Part shown: positions 9,199 to 18,447 of the stretch, in pieces
How the letters are laid out: every line of letters begins with the position of its first letter
Position numbering within the stretch: the first letter of the stretch is position 1
Assembly: GCF_965283645.1 (NCBI RefSeq)
Contig: NZ_CBDIPG010000001.1
Span: 62,001-126,000 of the forward strand
DNA: 64,000 bases
Source: Kordia sp965283645
Lineage (GTDB): Bacteria; Bacteroidota; Bacteroidia; Flavobacteriales; Flavobacteriaceae
Direction: 5' to 3'
Notes under the pieces: model-generated
Seen by the model: only the letters and a program-made list of their open reading frames with translations
Told to the model about the DNA's origin: nothing
Database searches by the model: none
Program-made: the position numbers and the translations under genes

Positions 9199-10356
9199 AT
9201 GAATGATATTAATGTAGCGAGCAAAGTGCTTTTTGAAATAGACACTAACATTAACAATATTGTAAAAAAGATAGAGTTGTTGAGTTATGTCAACCCTATA
9301 AATATTGAAGAAGAAAAAGAAAAATTCTTCAAATCGAAATACTTAACAGATCCAAAATTCAAATATCCAGCTATGGATTTTGATCGTTTTCAATTGCATA
9401 GAGAACTCATTTCTCAACCGATAGAAAACATTGAAAATGAGTACACTAGAGAGTTGTATGAAGATACTATTTATGCCTATTCAGGATTAATTCAATGTAT
9501 TCAAACAATTGGCACAAAACGAAAATTCTATTACAATAGTCTGCGTTCGTTTGGTACACCAACTGAACAAGATGTGGAAAATGCAAAATTTATTCTACAT
9601 TTTGAAGAGGAAGACGAAAACGATGCACAGTTTCAGCCTAAATATTCTCCGAAAGAAGCAGCAGCACTTTTCCGAGCGTACTCAAAACAATACGATTTTT
9701 CATATCACATTAAATTTTCCAGAGATATGAGCGCCATTGCGATGGTTTTAAATAATATTAAGACATTGGTTATCAACGAAAATCATACCTTTTCAGATAA
9801 TGAAATTGCAGTTTTGACCAATCATGAAATTGGCGTACATATGGTAACTACCATGAACGGATTGTTGCATCCGCTAAAAATATTCTCCAACGGATTTCCT
9901 AATTATGAAGAAACGCAAGAAGGTTTGGCAGTTTTTTCAGAATATATGAGCAATAATTTAACGGTAAAACGCTTAAAAGAATTGGCGTATCGTGTAATTG
10001 CTGTTGATAGTTTGGCAAAAGGATATTCGTTTTCGACAACTTTTCGAAAGTTTGTGAATACGTATGATTTAGACAAAGAAACAGCATTTAATATTTCGGT
10101 TCGTGCACATCGTGGTGGCGGATTTACCAAAGATTATTTATACTTATCAGGATTAAAAAAAGTGTATGATTATTACAAATCTGGAAAAGATATGAATACG
10201 CTATTGCGTGGTAAAATTACGTTAGACTATTTGGATAATATTGAATCCTTGGCAAAAAATGGTTGTGCAGTATCTCCAAAGCATATTACAGATTCATACA
10301 AGGAGAACAAAAACACAAACAAAACTGTTGATTTTATATTAGAAAACTTGAAATAA
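9199..10356 (+). CDS. QEGLA-motif metallopeptidase family protein (DUF1704, MATCAP-like)
   Basis: 385 residues. NHEIGVHM at about residues 208-215 contains an HExxxH metal-binding motif, and NYEETQEGLAVFSEYM about 30 residues later gives the QEGLA signature that names the family (flavohemoglobin expression-modulating QEGLA motif protein, DUF1704). Vertebrate members of this family (MATCAP proteins) are carboxypeptidases that remove C-terminal tyrosine from tubulin, so a carboxypeptidase activity on a small peptide is a reasonable inference for the bacterial protein. It is the last gene of the cluster that starts with the ATP-grasp gene; the family name wrongly suggests a regulator. Confidence 0.85.
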   Translation: MNDINVASKVLFEIDTNINNIVKKIELLSYVNPINIEEEKEKFFKSKYLTDPKFKYPAMDFDRFQLHRELISQPIENIENEYTRELYEDTIYAYSGLIQCIQTIGTKRKFYYNSLRSFGTPTEQDVENAKFILHFEEEDENDAQFQPKYSPKEAAALFRAYSKQYDFSYHIKFSRDMSAIAMVLNNIKTLVINENHTFSDNEIAVLTNHEIGVHMVTTMNGLLHPLKIFSNGFPNYEETQEGLAVFSEYMSNNLTVKRLKELAYRVIAVDSLAKGYSFSTTFRKFVNTYDLDKETAFNISVRAHRGGGFTKDYLYLSGLKKVYDYYKSGKDMNTLLRGKITLDYLDNIESLAKNGCAVSPKHITDSYKENKNTNKTVDFILENLK

Positions 10357-10538
10357 CAATAGCGAAATTATTTTACCTATATTGTTTAAAGTGTAGTTAC
10401 ATCTTCAATAAAAAAAATCAAAGAATTAGAATAGTTTACAGGAATTATCGCTAGTTAAGTAACAATATATACCGAATTCATGCGTATAAGTGTATGAAGA
10501 TTGTTTATATTGTTAATCTCTTATTTCAAAATCAAAAC

Positions 10539-12323
10539 ATGTTGAATTTAAAACAGAACCACTGTTCCCCATTTTTCAAAGTTTTTTTTCTACTATTCTA
10601 TTTCTGCACAGTTTTTAGTGTATCTGCTCAAACGCAAACGGATTCCTTGACTACAAAATCGTATGATGAATTGACAAAAGCATATAAAAGCGCACTCAAT
10701 TCTAATCGTGAAATGGCCTTAGAATACTCAAAAGCGGCGTATGTAGTTGCGCAAAAAGAGAAAGATACATTCAATATTGTATATGCGTTGTATAATTTGG
10801 CAGATGTAAAATCATATTTATCTAAAAATGTAGAAGCGTTAGACGATTTAGCAAAAGCAATAGAAATAGCAAAACAGCTAAACGATACTAATGTGTTATA
10901 CGATTTGTACAACTTAAAAGGAATTATCGCTACTGATATGGGCGAATATTTAGAGGCATTAGACGCTTATATTATATCTAAAGAGTATGCAATACTAGCA
11001 AATAACGAGCTGAGCAAAACTGCGGCTTCAATTAATATCGGATTTATCAAAAAGTTGAATCATGATTATGAAGAGTCAATTTCAATATTTAAAGAAAATC
11101 TAGAAATAATTGATCAGATGGATCTTGATTCTGTGAAAAAAAATCATAACAAACGATTTTTATATATCAATCTGTCTGATGCGTATTTGCGCATGAAAGA
11201 ACTAGGTGCAGTGGAAGATGATTACATCAAAGAAGCTACATATTACAATGATTTGGGATTACAAATTAGCTCAAAAACTAAAAATACGGGTCAATACTAT
11301 GGTTTTCTAATCAACAAAGCCATCATTCATTTTGAAAAAAATGAATATGAGAAAAGTATCAAACTTGCAACTGAAATAAAAGAACATGCACTAAATACAA
11401 AAGATACAGTGTCATTAGGAACAATGTATTATTATATTGGGAAAAATTATCATTCGCAAGGAAAGCATGAAAAAGCGATTGAAAATTTGGAAAAATTCTA
11501 TGAAATTATCCAAAAATCACAAAAAAAATACTCTAACGAATATCAACTACACTTTTTATTGGCATTGAGTTACTCAGAAGTAGGAATGCGTAAAAAATTC
11601 TATTTTCATCTTAATGAACATAACCGATTGCAAGATGAAAAGGAAAAAGAAAGCATAAAGGTAGTTTCGGACATTCATACCAAATATGATCTTCCTTCAA
11701 TGAAGGATGAACTGGAAAAAATTGAAAAAGAATATGAAAAGCAAGAGATCCGTAAAAAATGGTTGTATGGTATTTCGGGTTTTTTAATTATCGTATTAAT
11801 TGGAGTTTTCTTTTTTTACAAACTAAAAGTAAAACGAATTCAAAAAAGGGTAGAAGCAGTATTACAAAAAGTAGTTGCTCTTGAAAATGAACAAGAAGCG
11901 CAAAAACAAGAAAAGGATAAAACGATTGCAACTTCTAGCGTTTCAGAAAAAGTTACAGACGAAAAAGCAGCATTATTATTAGAAAAGTTAGCGGAATTTG
12001 AAAAACAAGAAGAATATTTATCAGTAGATTGTAGTTTGACTTTTGTAGCTGAAAAATTAGCATCTAATACTTCCTATGTTTCCAATGTAATCAATAATTA
12101 TAAACATAAAACATTTAAAGTATACATTACCGAATTACGAATCAATACGGCGTTAATTCGTTTGAAGAATGATGAAAAACTACGCTCATATACCATAAAA
12201 GCAATTGCCGAAGAATTTGGATTTAAACGACAAGAAACGTTCTCAAAAGCATTTAAAGCGCAAACAGGAATTTACCCTTCACAATACCTTAAAAAGCTAC
12301 GAGAAGATTTAGAAATTGATTGA
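10539..12323 (+). CDS. TPR-repeat sensor with membrane helix and AraC-type DNA-binding domain
   Basis: About 594 residues from ATG 10539, which begins a clean signal peptide ending VFSVSAQ; an ATG at 10494 would add 15 residues. The exported part (to about residue 405) is made of tetratricopeptide repeats such as YALYNLADVKSYL, LYDLYNLKGIIATDMGEY and YYIGKNYHSQGKHEKAIENL. A membrane helix follows (GISGFLIIVLIGVFFF), then a coiled-coil linker and a C-terminal AraC helix-turn-helix domain (IKAIAEEFGFKRQETFSKAF, ending GIYPSQYLKKL). It is a one-component transmembrane regulator, common in Flavobacteriaceae. It lies just upstream of a GG-leader peptide gene on the same strand, a plausible target. 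Confidence 0.85.
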   Translation: MLNLKQNHCSPFFKVFFLLFYFCTVFSVSAQTQTDSLTTKSYDELTKAYKSALNSNREMALEYSKAAYVVAQKEKDTFNIVYALYNLADVKSYLSKNVEALDDLAKAIEIAKQLNDTNVLYDLYNLKGIIATDMGEYLEALDAYIISKEYAILANNELSKTAASINIGFIKKLNHDYEESISIFKENLEIIDQMDLDSVKKNHNKRFLYINLSDAYLRMKELGAVEDDYIKEATYYNDLGLQISSKTKNTGQYYGFLINKAIIHFEKNEYEKSIKLATEIKEHALNTKDTVSLGTMYYYIGKNYHSQGKHEKAIENLEKFYEIIQKSQKKYSNEYQLHFLLALSYSEVGMRKKFYFHLNEHNRLQDEKEKESIKVVSDIHTKYDLPSMKDELEKIEKEYEKQEIRKKWLYGISGFLIIVLIGVFFFYKLKVKRIQKRVEAVLQKVVALENEQEAQKQEKDKTIATSSVSEKVTDEKAALLLEKLAEFEKQEEYLSVDCSLTFVAEKLASNTSYVSNVINNYKHKTFKVYITELRINTALIRLKNDEKLRSYTIKAIAEEFGFKRQETFSKAFKAQTGIYPSQYLKKLREDLEID

Positions 12324-12407
12324 TAGTTTATAAACCATCAATGTTAATCCCTTGAAAATACTCATATTTTTAGTTTATTTACACTAGAAACATTAAACTG
12401 TATTGCA

Positions 12408-12692
12408 ATGAAAAAACAAAATATACCTTCTTTACTATTGAAGAAAAATAAAATTTCAAACCTTACTAGATTATCAAACCTTGTTGGCGGATCAGAAACA
12501 GTAACGTTTCCTTCAGAAGAATTTCCTTCGCATAATCAAACAGCTCTAACACACTGCGGAACCTGTACGGAATGTATTTCACATAGGCCAAATGAATGTG
12601 GAACCAATGACACAATTAGAAGCTTAGGAAATGTTACAATGAATGCAATAAAAACTACAACGAACATGGGTTCAAGAGATGATAATTGTTAA
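12408..12692 (+). CDS. GG-leader peptide, class I lanthipeptide-like precursor
   Basis: 94 residues. The first 28 (lysine-rich, with LKKNKISNL and ending NLVGG) match the leader type of Bacteroidetes class I lanthipeptide precursors: charged N-terminus, hydrophobic spaced residues and a double-glycine cleavage site. The following 66 residues contain five cysteines (HCGTC, EC, NEC, final C) and a large excess of Ser and Thr, suited to lanthionine rings or disulfides. No LanB/LanC, radical SAM, protease or transporter gene is nearby, so maturation enzymes would have to be encoded elsewhere. It follows the TPR-AraC regulator by 84 bp. Whether it is modified or exported is unknown. Confidence 0.7.
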   Translation: MKKQNIPSLLLKKNKISNLTRLSNLVGGSETVTFPSEEFPSHNQTALTHCGTCTECISHRPNECGTNDTIRSLGNVTMNAIKTTTNMGSRDDNC

Positions 12693-12713
12693 TCAAGAAC
12701 TGTATAAAGAAAG

Positions 12714-12755
12714 AAGCAATCTGTAAATTAACAACTTAAGTTTTATAGATTGCTT
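12714..12755. terminator. Hairpin between converging genes
   Basis: AAGCAATCT at 12714-12722 pairs perfectly with AGATTGCTT at 12747-12755, between the peptide gene and the converging surface-protein gene. The T-run after it is short. The text that follows (ATTTCATTCGCAATGACGAC) has the look of a dispersed repeat, so the hairpin may be repeat-derived. Confidence 0.45.
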
Positions 12756-12811
12756 TATTTCATTCGCAATGACGACTTTTTAGATAGTTTTTTTTCTTGG
12801 TAAGAAGTTAC

Positions 12812-15733
12812 TTATCGTTTTAATGTAAAATGTCCTTTGTAAGTCTGATTATTACTTGGTCTCTCAACCATAAACCAATAATCGGATGAAGGCAATTGCT
12901 TTCCATGAAACGTTCCGTCCCAACCTGTGGATTCAGGTTTTAAAATGGTTAACAATTTTCCATAGCGATCAAAAATATGAATGCGTAAATCTAGTTCATA
13001 TTCTGATGAAATAATTTGCCAATAATCATTATATCCGTCATTATTTGGTGTGAAAAAACTTGGGTAAAATAATAAGTTTACTTCTTCACTCACAACGCCA
13101 CAACCATTTTTATCTCGTACGTATACTGTAATGCTTCCCGCTAGTAAATCATTGAAAATAGAGCTATCTTGATAATTTACACCATCAATTGAATATTCAT
13201 AATCGCCAATTCCTTCAACAAAAACTTCTAGTTGATTGTTATTAAAAGTCCAATCTTGTATCTCAATATCAGTTATAATTGCTTCGTCTGACGCTATAAC
13301 GCGAAAAGTTTGTGTATTGCTACAACTTACAGCAGGCGTGGAAGCGTAATTGGTACTAACTGTTACGGTGTATAATCCAGCTTCTGTAATGGTAATATCT
13401 TGTGTCGTTTGTCCTGTATTCCAATTATACTCATCGTATCCTGCATCTGCACTAATTACAATACTTTCATTTGTACATACATATGCTGTAATTTCGTTAG
13501 TATTCACGTTTGGAACGTCTTTAACTTCAATAAAAAACGAAGTTGTATCGTAACAATCGGTTTCGATATCATTTTCAATTCGGACAAAAATTTCTTGCGG
13601 ATTTGTATCATTTGCAAAACTTGTAGCAATTTCATTCACACGAGTATCTGCATCTGCTTGTGAAGTATAATAATTAATAGAAAACCCACCAGTTTGACCG
13701 TTTGCTACGAATTCATTTTGTACAGCTAAATCGAATACTTCGGTGTTATCATTGCTAACATCATCACAAATAATCAAGTCACTAACGGCGTTTGCAATAT
13801 ATTGTGTTTCCAATGATAACATAAAATTTACTATTGTAAAACAAGCTGTATTTTGACGATTTTGTTTTCTGGCATATATTGTTTGAGAAGCATTTACAAG
13901 CAAATAATTTGTTGACAACCTGTTGGTGTCATTGGTTGCATCTGTTATATTTTCATAATAAAATACATCAAAAAGGCTACTACTTTGCGTTCCTAACACT
14001 TGATTAGAAAACGATGCTAAGTTTATAAATTCTTGTGCATCATTTAGTTCATCACAAATATGAATATCCGAAATCACTTCTGCAGTCGGACTTTCGTACA
14101 CAATTAAATCAAAACTTGTAATTGCAAAACAATTTGGATTATCAGTATATGCAATTTTTACAAAAATTTCTTCTGGATTACTCGTATTCATATAGTTTGT
14201 AGACAATACATTTTCTGTAGTTTCAGCATCTTCAAAACTTGTGTAATACGAAATGGTAAATGCATCACCAACAGCTTGTCCGGCACTGACTTCCGCATCT
14301 TTGGTTGTTAAATCGAAAAGCGCAACACCATCATTTAAAATATCATCACACACTACATAATCAGAAACTGTATTGGTAATAAGTGGATTGCTAATAACAA
14401 CAGTTGTTGTATTGGTTTGTGAGTACGTTCCAGAGTTTACGGTAACCGTAACTTCATAAGTTCCTGTTGTCATGTAGGTATGTGTTGGATTTTCGAGCGT
14501 AGATGTTACTCCATCTCCGAAATCCCATAAAATTGAAGTTATATTTTCAATATTTACACTAGGTAAAAACGATGTAGCTTCACCAAAACATGTATTTTCA
14601 ACAGTAATACTCACTAAGAATAATGATTGTATAAATGGCGGCAAACCTTGTCTGGAAATTCCGGAACCTAAATTTACACCTTCATTTACATAATCAGCCG
14701 CCGTTCCGTCAGCCTCTGGATTGTTTATGACACCAAGATAATTTTGGCTAGGTCTGGCATAATAAATTTTCCCATCGATGGCCAATTGTAATCCAGCTCT
14801 ACGTTCTACAGCCGAATGTAGTTGTACTTTTGTAGCATTTATATCTGTTGCCGTCAAATCAAATTGATGTAAATATGTGGTTGTAACTGTGTATTGCCCA
14901 GAAGACACGTACATTTTTTCTGAACTAGGAGAAAACTCAGCACAATACGGTGCATTTTCGGTGATTAGTTGTGTAATTTCAGGACTTACCATTCCTGTAA
15001 CACTGTCAAAATTATGCAAACATACATGTAATTGATTTTGATTGCATAGCGCAATTTTTGTTCCGTCAGGAGAAATTTTCAAATAACCTCTACCGTCTGC
15101 AGTAGCACAACCATCATAAGTAGATCGTACGGCATTTATGTTAATTCCGGCAGTTGTAATGTGGTATGCATGAAACGTGTCATAATCAAACTCGATATTA
15201 CCTGGAAACGAAGCATAACTCACTACCCAATATCCATCATTTTCATCACTTACAGCGGCTATTTTTTCAGCGCTTGCCGCTAATAATAGTATGTTTTTCT
15301 GACTTGGAATAATATCTCCATTTCCAGCATTTAGCGTTAAATCTAAGACACTATAAAACAAACCACCTCCATCAGTGTTTTGATCTACGGAAAAAATATA
15401 ATACTTGTCAGTATCATCAGGAAACGGCACAATAATTCCAGATTGTGAACTTGATGGATTTCCTTGTAATCCAAACCCATTGGGCATAATGTCATGATTT
15501 TTATCCCAAACTGTAATTCCATCAGTATAAAATAATAATTGTCCGTCAGCATTGGAAATTGTTGCACAACCTTCAAATGTTTCAAGTTGTCCGTCAGTGA
15601 TAGCAACAGGAGTTCCGCTATTAAAATCCAAGCCAGCATTATCTCCAAAATACCAAATGTTAGTTTGTCCTTGTGAAAAAGAATAAAGAAAACTAACTAT
15701 AGTAAAAACGAAAAGTAAAATTTTTCTTTTCAT
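12812..15733 (-). CDS. Type IX secreted surface protein with PKD domain and gliding-motility C-terminal domain
   Basis: 973 residues. A signal peptide (residues 1-20, ending YSFSQ) is followed by a beta-propeller-like region (WYFGDNAGLDF start; repeated YFSV/YYVVS strands) to about residue 380. A PKD domain at about 395-455 shows WDFGDGVTSTLENPTHTY. Three imperfect repeats of about 95 residues follow, each starting with (V/I)SD-x-x-(V/I)CD(D/E). The last 85 residues start FFTPNNDGYNDYWQI and contain IFDRYGKLL and GWDGTF, the CHU_C/type B sorting domain that directs proteins through the type IX secretion system to the cell surface. Single-gene unit on the minus strand. The PKD and repeat regions suggest adhesion or polymer binding; no catalytic motif is seen. 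Confidence 0.9.
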   Translation of the reverse strand: MKRKILLFVFTIVSFLYSFSQGQTNIWYFGDNAGLDFNSGTPVAITDGQLETFEGCATISNADGQLLFYTDGITVWDKNHDIMPNGFGLQGNPSSSQSGIIVPFPDDTDKYYIFSVDQNTDGGGLFYSVLDLTLNAGNGDIIPSQKNILLLAASAEKIAAVSDENDGYWVVSYASFPGNIEFDYDTFHAYHITTAGININAVRSTYDGCATADGRGYLKISPDGTKIALCNQNQLHVCLHNFDSVTGMVSPEITQLITENAPYCAEFSPSSEKMYVSSGQYTVTTTYLHQFDLTATDINATKVQLHSAVERRAGLQLAIDGKIYYARPSQNYLGVINNPEADGTAADYVNEGVNLGSGISRQGLPPFIQSLFLVSITVENTCFGEATSFLPSVNIENITSILWDFGDGVTSTLENPTHTYMTTGTYEVTVTVNSGTYSQTNTTTVVISNPLITNTVSDYVVCDDILNDGVALFDLTTKDAEVSAGQAVGDAFTISYYTSFEDAETTENVLSTNYMNTSNPEEIFVKIAYTDNPNCFAITSFDLIVYESPTAEVISDIHICDELNDAQEFINLASFSNQVLGTQSSSLFDVFYYENITDATNDTNRLSTNYLLVNASQTIYARKQNRQNTACFTIVNFMLSLETQYIANAVSDLIICDDVSNDNTEVFDLAVQNEFVANGQTGGFSINYYTSQADADTRVNEIATSFANDTNPQEIFVRIENDIETDCYDTTSFFIEVKDVPNVNTNEITAYVCTNESIVISADAGYDEYNWNTGQTTQDITITEAGLYTVTVSTNYASTPAVSCSNTQTFRVIASDEAIITDIEIQDWTFNNNQLEVFVEGIGDYEYSIDGVNYQDSSIFNDLLAGSITVYVRDKNGCGVVSEEVNLLFYPSFFTPNNDGYNDYWQIISSEYELDLRIHIFDRYGKLLTILKPESTGWDGTFHGKQLPSSDYWFMVERPSNNQTYKGHFTLKR

Positions 15734-15918
15734 GCGGTATTTATTACTCGAAAAATAAATTAAAATGTGCAGTAATCAAAATCTTAGGACGAATAGTAAA
15801 GTTACCACATTTTTATGAAATTTCCTTTTCATTGTAATTTGTTGTTTGTGAAAAATTTAATAACATCAGATACTCGGAAAGTTTTCCTATCTTAAAGCTT
15901 TAAAATAGCACTACATAT

Positions 15919-16779
15919 ATGTCGTATTGGGCAATTGGAATCGTAATTTTTATTTTCATTTATATCTTAGCAAATGTAATTTTATACTTTTTGCAAGAAC
16001 GTTTTATTTTCAAAGCTGAAAAACTGCCAAGTGATTTTAAATTTGATTACGAAAATCAACTTTTTGATGAATACAATATTGAAGTTGATCCTGGTGTAAA
16101 TATTAATGGAATCCATTTTAAAGTTCGAAATCCAAAAGGTGTTGTGTTGTACTTAAAAGGAAACTCAAGAAGCATCAAAGGTTGGGGAAAATTTGCGGTA
16201 GATTTTACACGACATGGTTTTGATGTATTAATGGTAGATTATCGCGGCTATGGAAAAAGTACTGGAAAACGCACAGAAGCTGGCATTAAGAAAGATTTGC
16301 AATATGTGTACGATCGGCTAAAGGAACAAGTAGACGAGAAGTATATTACGTTGTATGGAAGATCATTAGGTTCAGGTTTTGCAACGAAATTGGCATCTAG
16401 CAATAATCCGCGGTTGCTCATATTAGATGCGCCTTATTACAGCGTAAAACACATTACAAAACGGTTTTTACCCATTATGCCAATGTCGTTAATATTGCGA
16501 TTTCCTGTAAAAACGTATCGTTGGATTGAATATGTAAAATGTCCGATCAAAATAATTCATGGTACAAGTGATAAATTAATTCCGTTCAAAACGAGCGTGA
16601 AATTATCTAAAATCAACCCAACTTGGACACGTTTATATCCTGTAATTGATGGCGGACACAACAATTTGCATACATTTCCACAATACCATCGTTTTTTAGA
16701 AGAAATATTACATTCAGAATTACCAAAAGAAATAGATCCGCTAACCTCAAGTTTGAGTTTTAGACGAAAAAAACAATAA
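15919..16779 (+). CDS. Alpha/beta hydrolase, membrane anchored
   Basis: 286 residues. An N-terminal membrane helix (residues 4-24) is followed by an alpha/beta-hydrolase fold of the BEM46/ABHD13-like type: oxyanion region VVLYLKGNSRS, the strand motif VDYRGYGKSTGKRT, nucleophile elbow YGRSLGSGF with Ser as GxSxG-like catalytic residue, the acid in HGTSDKLIP, and the histidine in GGHNNLHTF. The catalytic triad is complete. The stop codon is directly followed by the ATG of a close paralogue. The substrate is not known; an esterase or acyl hydrolase at the cytoplasmic face of the membrane is likely. Confidence 0.88.
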   Translation: MSYWAIGIVIFIFIYILANVILYFLQERFIFKAEKLPSDFKFDYENQLFDEYNIEVDPGVNINGIHFKVRNPKGVVLYLKGNSRSIKGWGKFAVDFTRHGFDVLMVDYRGYGKSTGKRTEAGIKKDLQYVYDRLKEQVDEKYITLYGRSLGSGFATKLASSNNPRLLILDAPYYSVKHITKRFLPIMPMSLILRFPVKTYRWIEYVKCPIKIIHGTSDKLIPFKTSVKLSKINPTWTRLYPVIDGGHNNLHTFPQYHRFLEEILHSELPKEIDPLTSSLSFRRKKQ

Positions 16780-17580
16780 ATGAAGCGTTTAAAAACAGTA
16801 GGTATTAGTATCATTGCACTTTATTTAGTGATCTTATTTATGTTACTCAATTTTCAAGAAAAACTTATATTTAGAAGTCAAACGTTGCCACAAAACCATG
16901 TGTTTACGTCAGTTGTTCCGTTTGGTGAATTATTTCTGAAAGCTTCTGATGGCGCCGTTTTAAACGGATTGCATTACAAACAAGAACAACCAAAAGGTGT
17001 GCTTATCTATTTTCATGGAAATGCACAAACGTTGGAATATTGGGGAAAATGGGCAGAAGAATTATCCAAACGATACCAATACGATGTTGTACTAATGGAT
17101 TATCGTGGATTCGGAAAAAGTACAGGAAAACGTAGTTTTGACGCTATGTTAGCAGACGGAATGCTGTTTTATGACTATTGCAAAACGAAATTTCCGGAAG
17201 AACAAATTACAATTTTTGGACGTTCGCTTGGTGGTGCATTTGCGACACATGTTGCCACAAAAACGAATTCGAAACGGTTGGTATTGGAATCTACATTTAC
17301 GAGTGTTTATGAAATTGCAAGCAAACGATTTTGGTTTTTACCATTAAACTGGTTGTTGAAATATCCTTTTCAAAACGATCAAAATATTCAACAAATTTCA
17401 ATTCCAACTTACTTTATTCATGGAACGGAAGATGCTGTTGTTCCTTATGAACACGGGAAAACACTCTATGAAAAGTCGGGTAGTGGTACTAAAAAACTCT
17501 ATACCATTCAAAATGGAATGCATAATGATTTGGTAAATTATCCAGCGTATTTTGAAGCACTTGATGAAATTTTAAAATAA
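16780..17580 (+). CDS. Alpha/beta hydrolase, paralogue of the preceding gene
   Basis: 266 residues with the same plan as its neighbour: N-terminal membrane helix (residues 6-23), YFHGNAQTLEYW oxyanion motif, MDYRGFGKSTGKRS, nucleophile elbow FGRSLGGAFATH, acid in HGTEDAVVP and histidine in NGMHNDL. It starts immediately after the preceding stop codon (TAA then ATG), so the two are certainly co-transcribed. The pair looks like an old tandem duplication. Here the loop after the strand is the canonical HGN, whereas the first copy has KGN, so the two may differ in activity. Confidence 0.88.
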   Translation: MKRLKTVGISIIALYLVILFMLLNFQEKLIFRSQTLPQNHVFTSVVPFGELFLKASDGAVLNGLHYKQEQPKGVLIYFHGNAQTLEYWGKWAEELSKRYQYDVVLMDYRGFGKSTGKRSFDAMLADGMLFYDYCKTKFPEEQITIFGRSLGGAFATHVATKTNSKRLVLESTFTSVYEIASKRFWFLPLNWLLKYPFQNDQNIQQISIPTYFIHGTEDAVVPYEHGKTLYEKSGSGTKKLYTIQNGMHNDLVNYPAYFEALDEILK

Positions 17581-17615
17581 TAGCATAAATAGTTTTAGCT
17601 ACGCTATGCTTTTTA
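17581..17615. terminator. Possible terminator after the hydrolase pair
   Basis: AGCATA (17582-17587) pairs with TATGCT (17606-17611) followed by a T-run of four. The stem is only 6 bp, so support is weak. It lies between the converging hydrolase and TerC genes. Confidence 0.35.
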
Positions 17616-17656
17616 TCAATTTGATTAATATGCTTCCCTAAAACCTAAAGAACCGA

Positions 17657-18445
17657 TTAACCTTTCTTCCTCGCTGCACGTAAATTCAAAAATTCTACCA
17701 TTAATGAGAAGGCAATCGCAAAATATAAATATCCTTTCGGAATAGCGCCAACAGACTGATTAAACACTTTTAAATGTGAAATGTGCGCCGCTTCTGCTAT
17801 CAACATAAATCCAATAAGTATTAAAAATGACAATCCTAATATTTGAATTGAAGGATTTTTATTGACAAAACTCCCAACAGGATTCGCAAACAACATCATA
17901 ATAATCACAGAAATTACTACAGCAATAATCATAACAATCAACGCATCAGTTGGATTTGAAGAAATTCCGTTTGTCATACCAATTGCGGTCAAAATAGAAT
18001 CAAAGGAAAAGACAATATTAATCATGGTAATCTGAACAATAGCTTTAGTTAAGGTGGTAGAACGGTGGTTTTTTACTTCCCGTTCATCATGCTCACGGTC
18101 AACTACTTTTTCATGAATTTCCTTGGTGCTTTTATACAAAAGAAAAATTCCTCCAAAAAATAAAATCAAGGCTTGCCAGCTAATTCCGCCAGAAACCCAA
18201 CTCTTATTAATATGCCAAAAAGGAGCTTTCATTGCCACTAAAAAGGAAATACCAAATAGGAGCACAATACGCATAATCATTGCCAATGCCAAGCCTATAT
18301 TGGTTGCTTGCTTGCGTAACTTATCGGGCAACTTTCCAGCGGCAATTGAAATAAAAATAATATTATCAATTCCGAGAACAATTTCTAATAGTGTCAGCGT
18401 TACAATAGCCGCCCAAACATCTGGATTCGAAAAAAGCTCAAACAT
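17657..18445 (-). CDS. TerC family integral membrane protein
   Basis: 262 residues with about seven membrane segments. The N-terminus, TLTLLEIVLGIDNIIFISI, and the later MINIVFSFDSILTAIGMT are the two halves of the TerC signature, with conserved acidic residues inside helices (ExxLGxDN and FSFDS). TerC-family proteins take part in metal ion (manganese) export and metallation of exported proteins, and some in tellurium resistance. It starts 2 bp downstream of the lipoprotein gene stop, so the two form an operon. No other ter genes are present, so tellurite resistance is unlikely. Confidence 0.9.
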   Translation of the reverse strand: MFELFSNPDVWAAIVTLTLLEIVLGIDNIIFISIAAGKLPDKLRKQATNIGLALAMIMRIVLLFGISFLVAMKAPFWHINKSWVSGGISWQALILFFGGIFLLYKSTKEIHEKVVDREHDEREVKNHRSTTLTKAIVQITMINIVFSFDSILTAIGMTNGISSNPTDALIVMIIAVVISVIIMMLFANPVGSFVNKNPSIQILGLSFLILIGFMLIAEAAHISHLKVFNQSVGAIPKGYLYFAIAFSLMVEFLNLRAARKKG

Positions 18446-18447
18446 AT

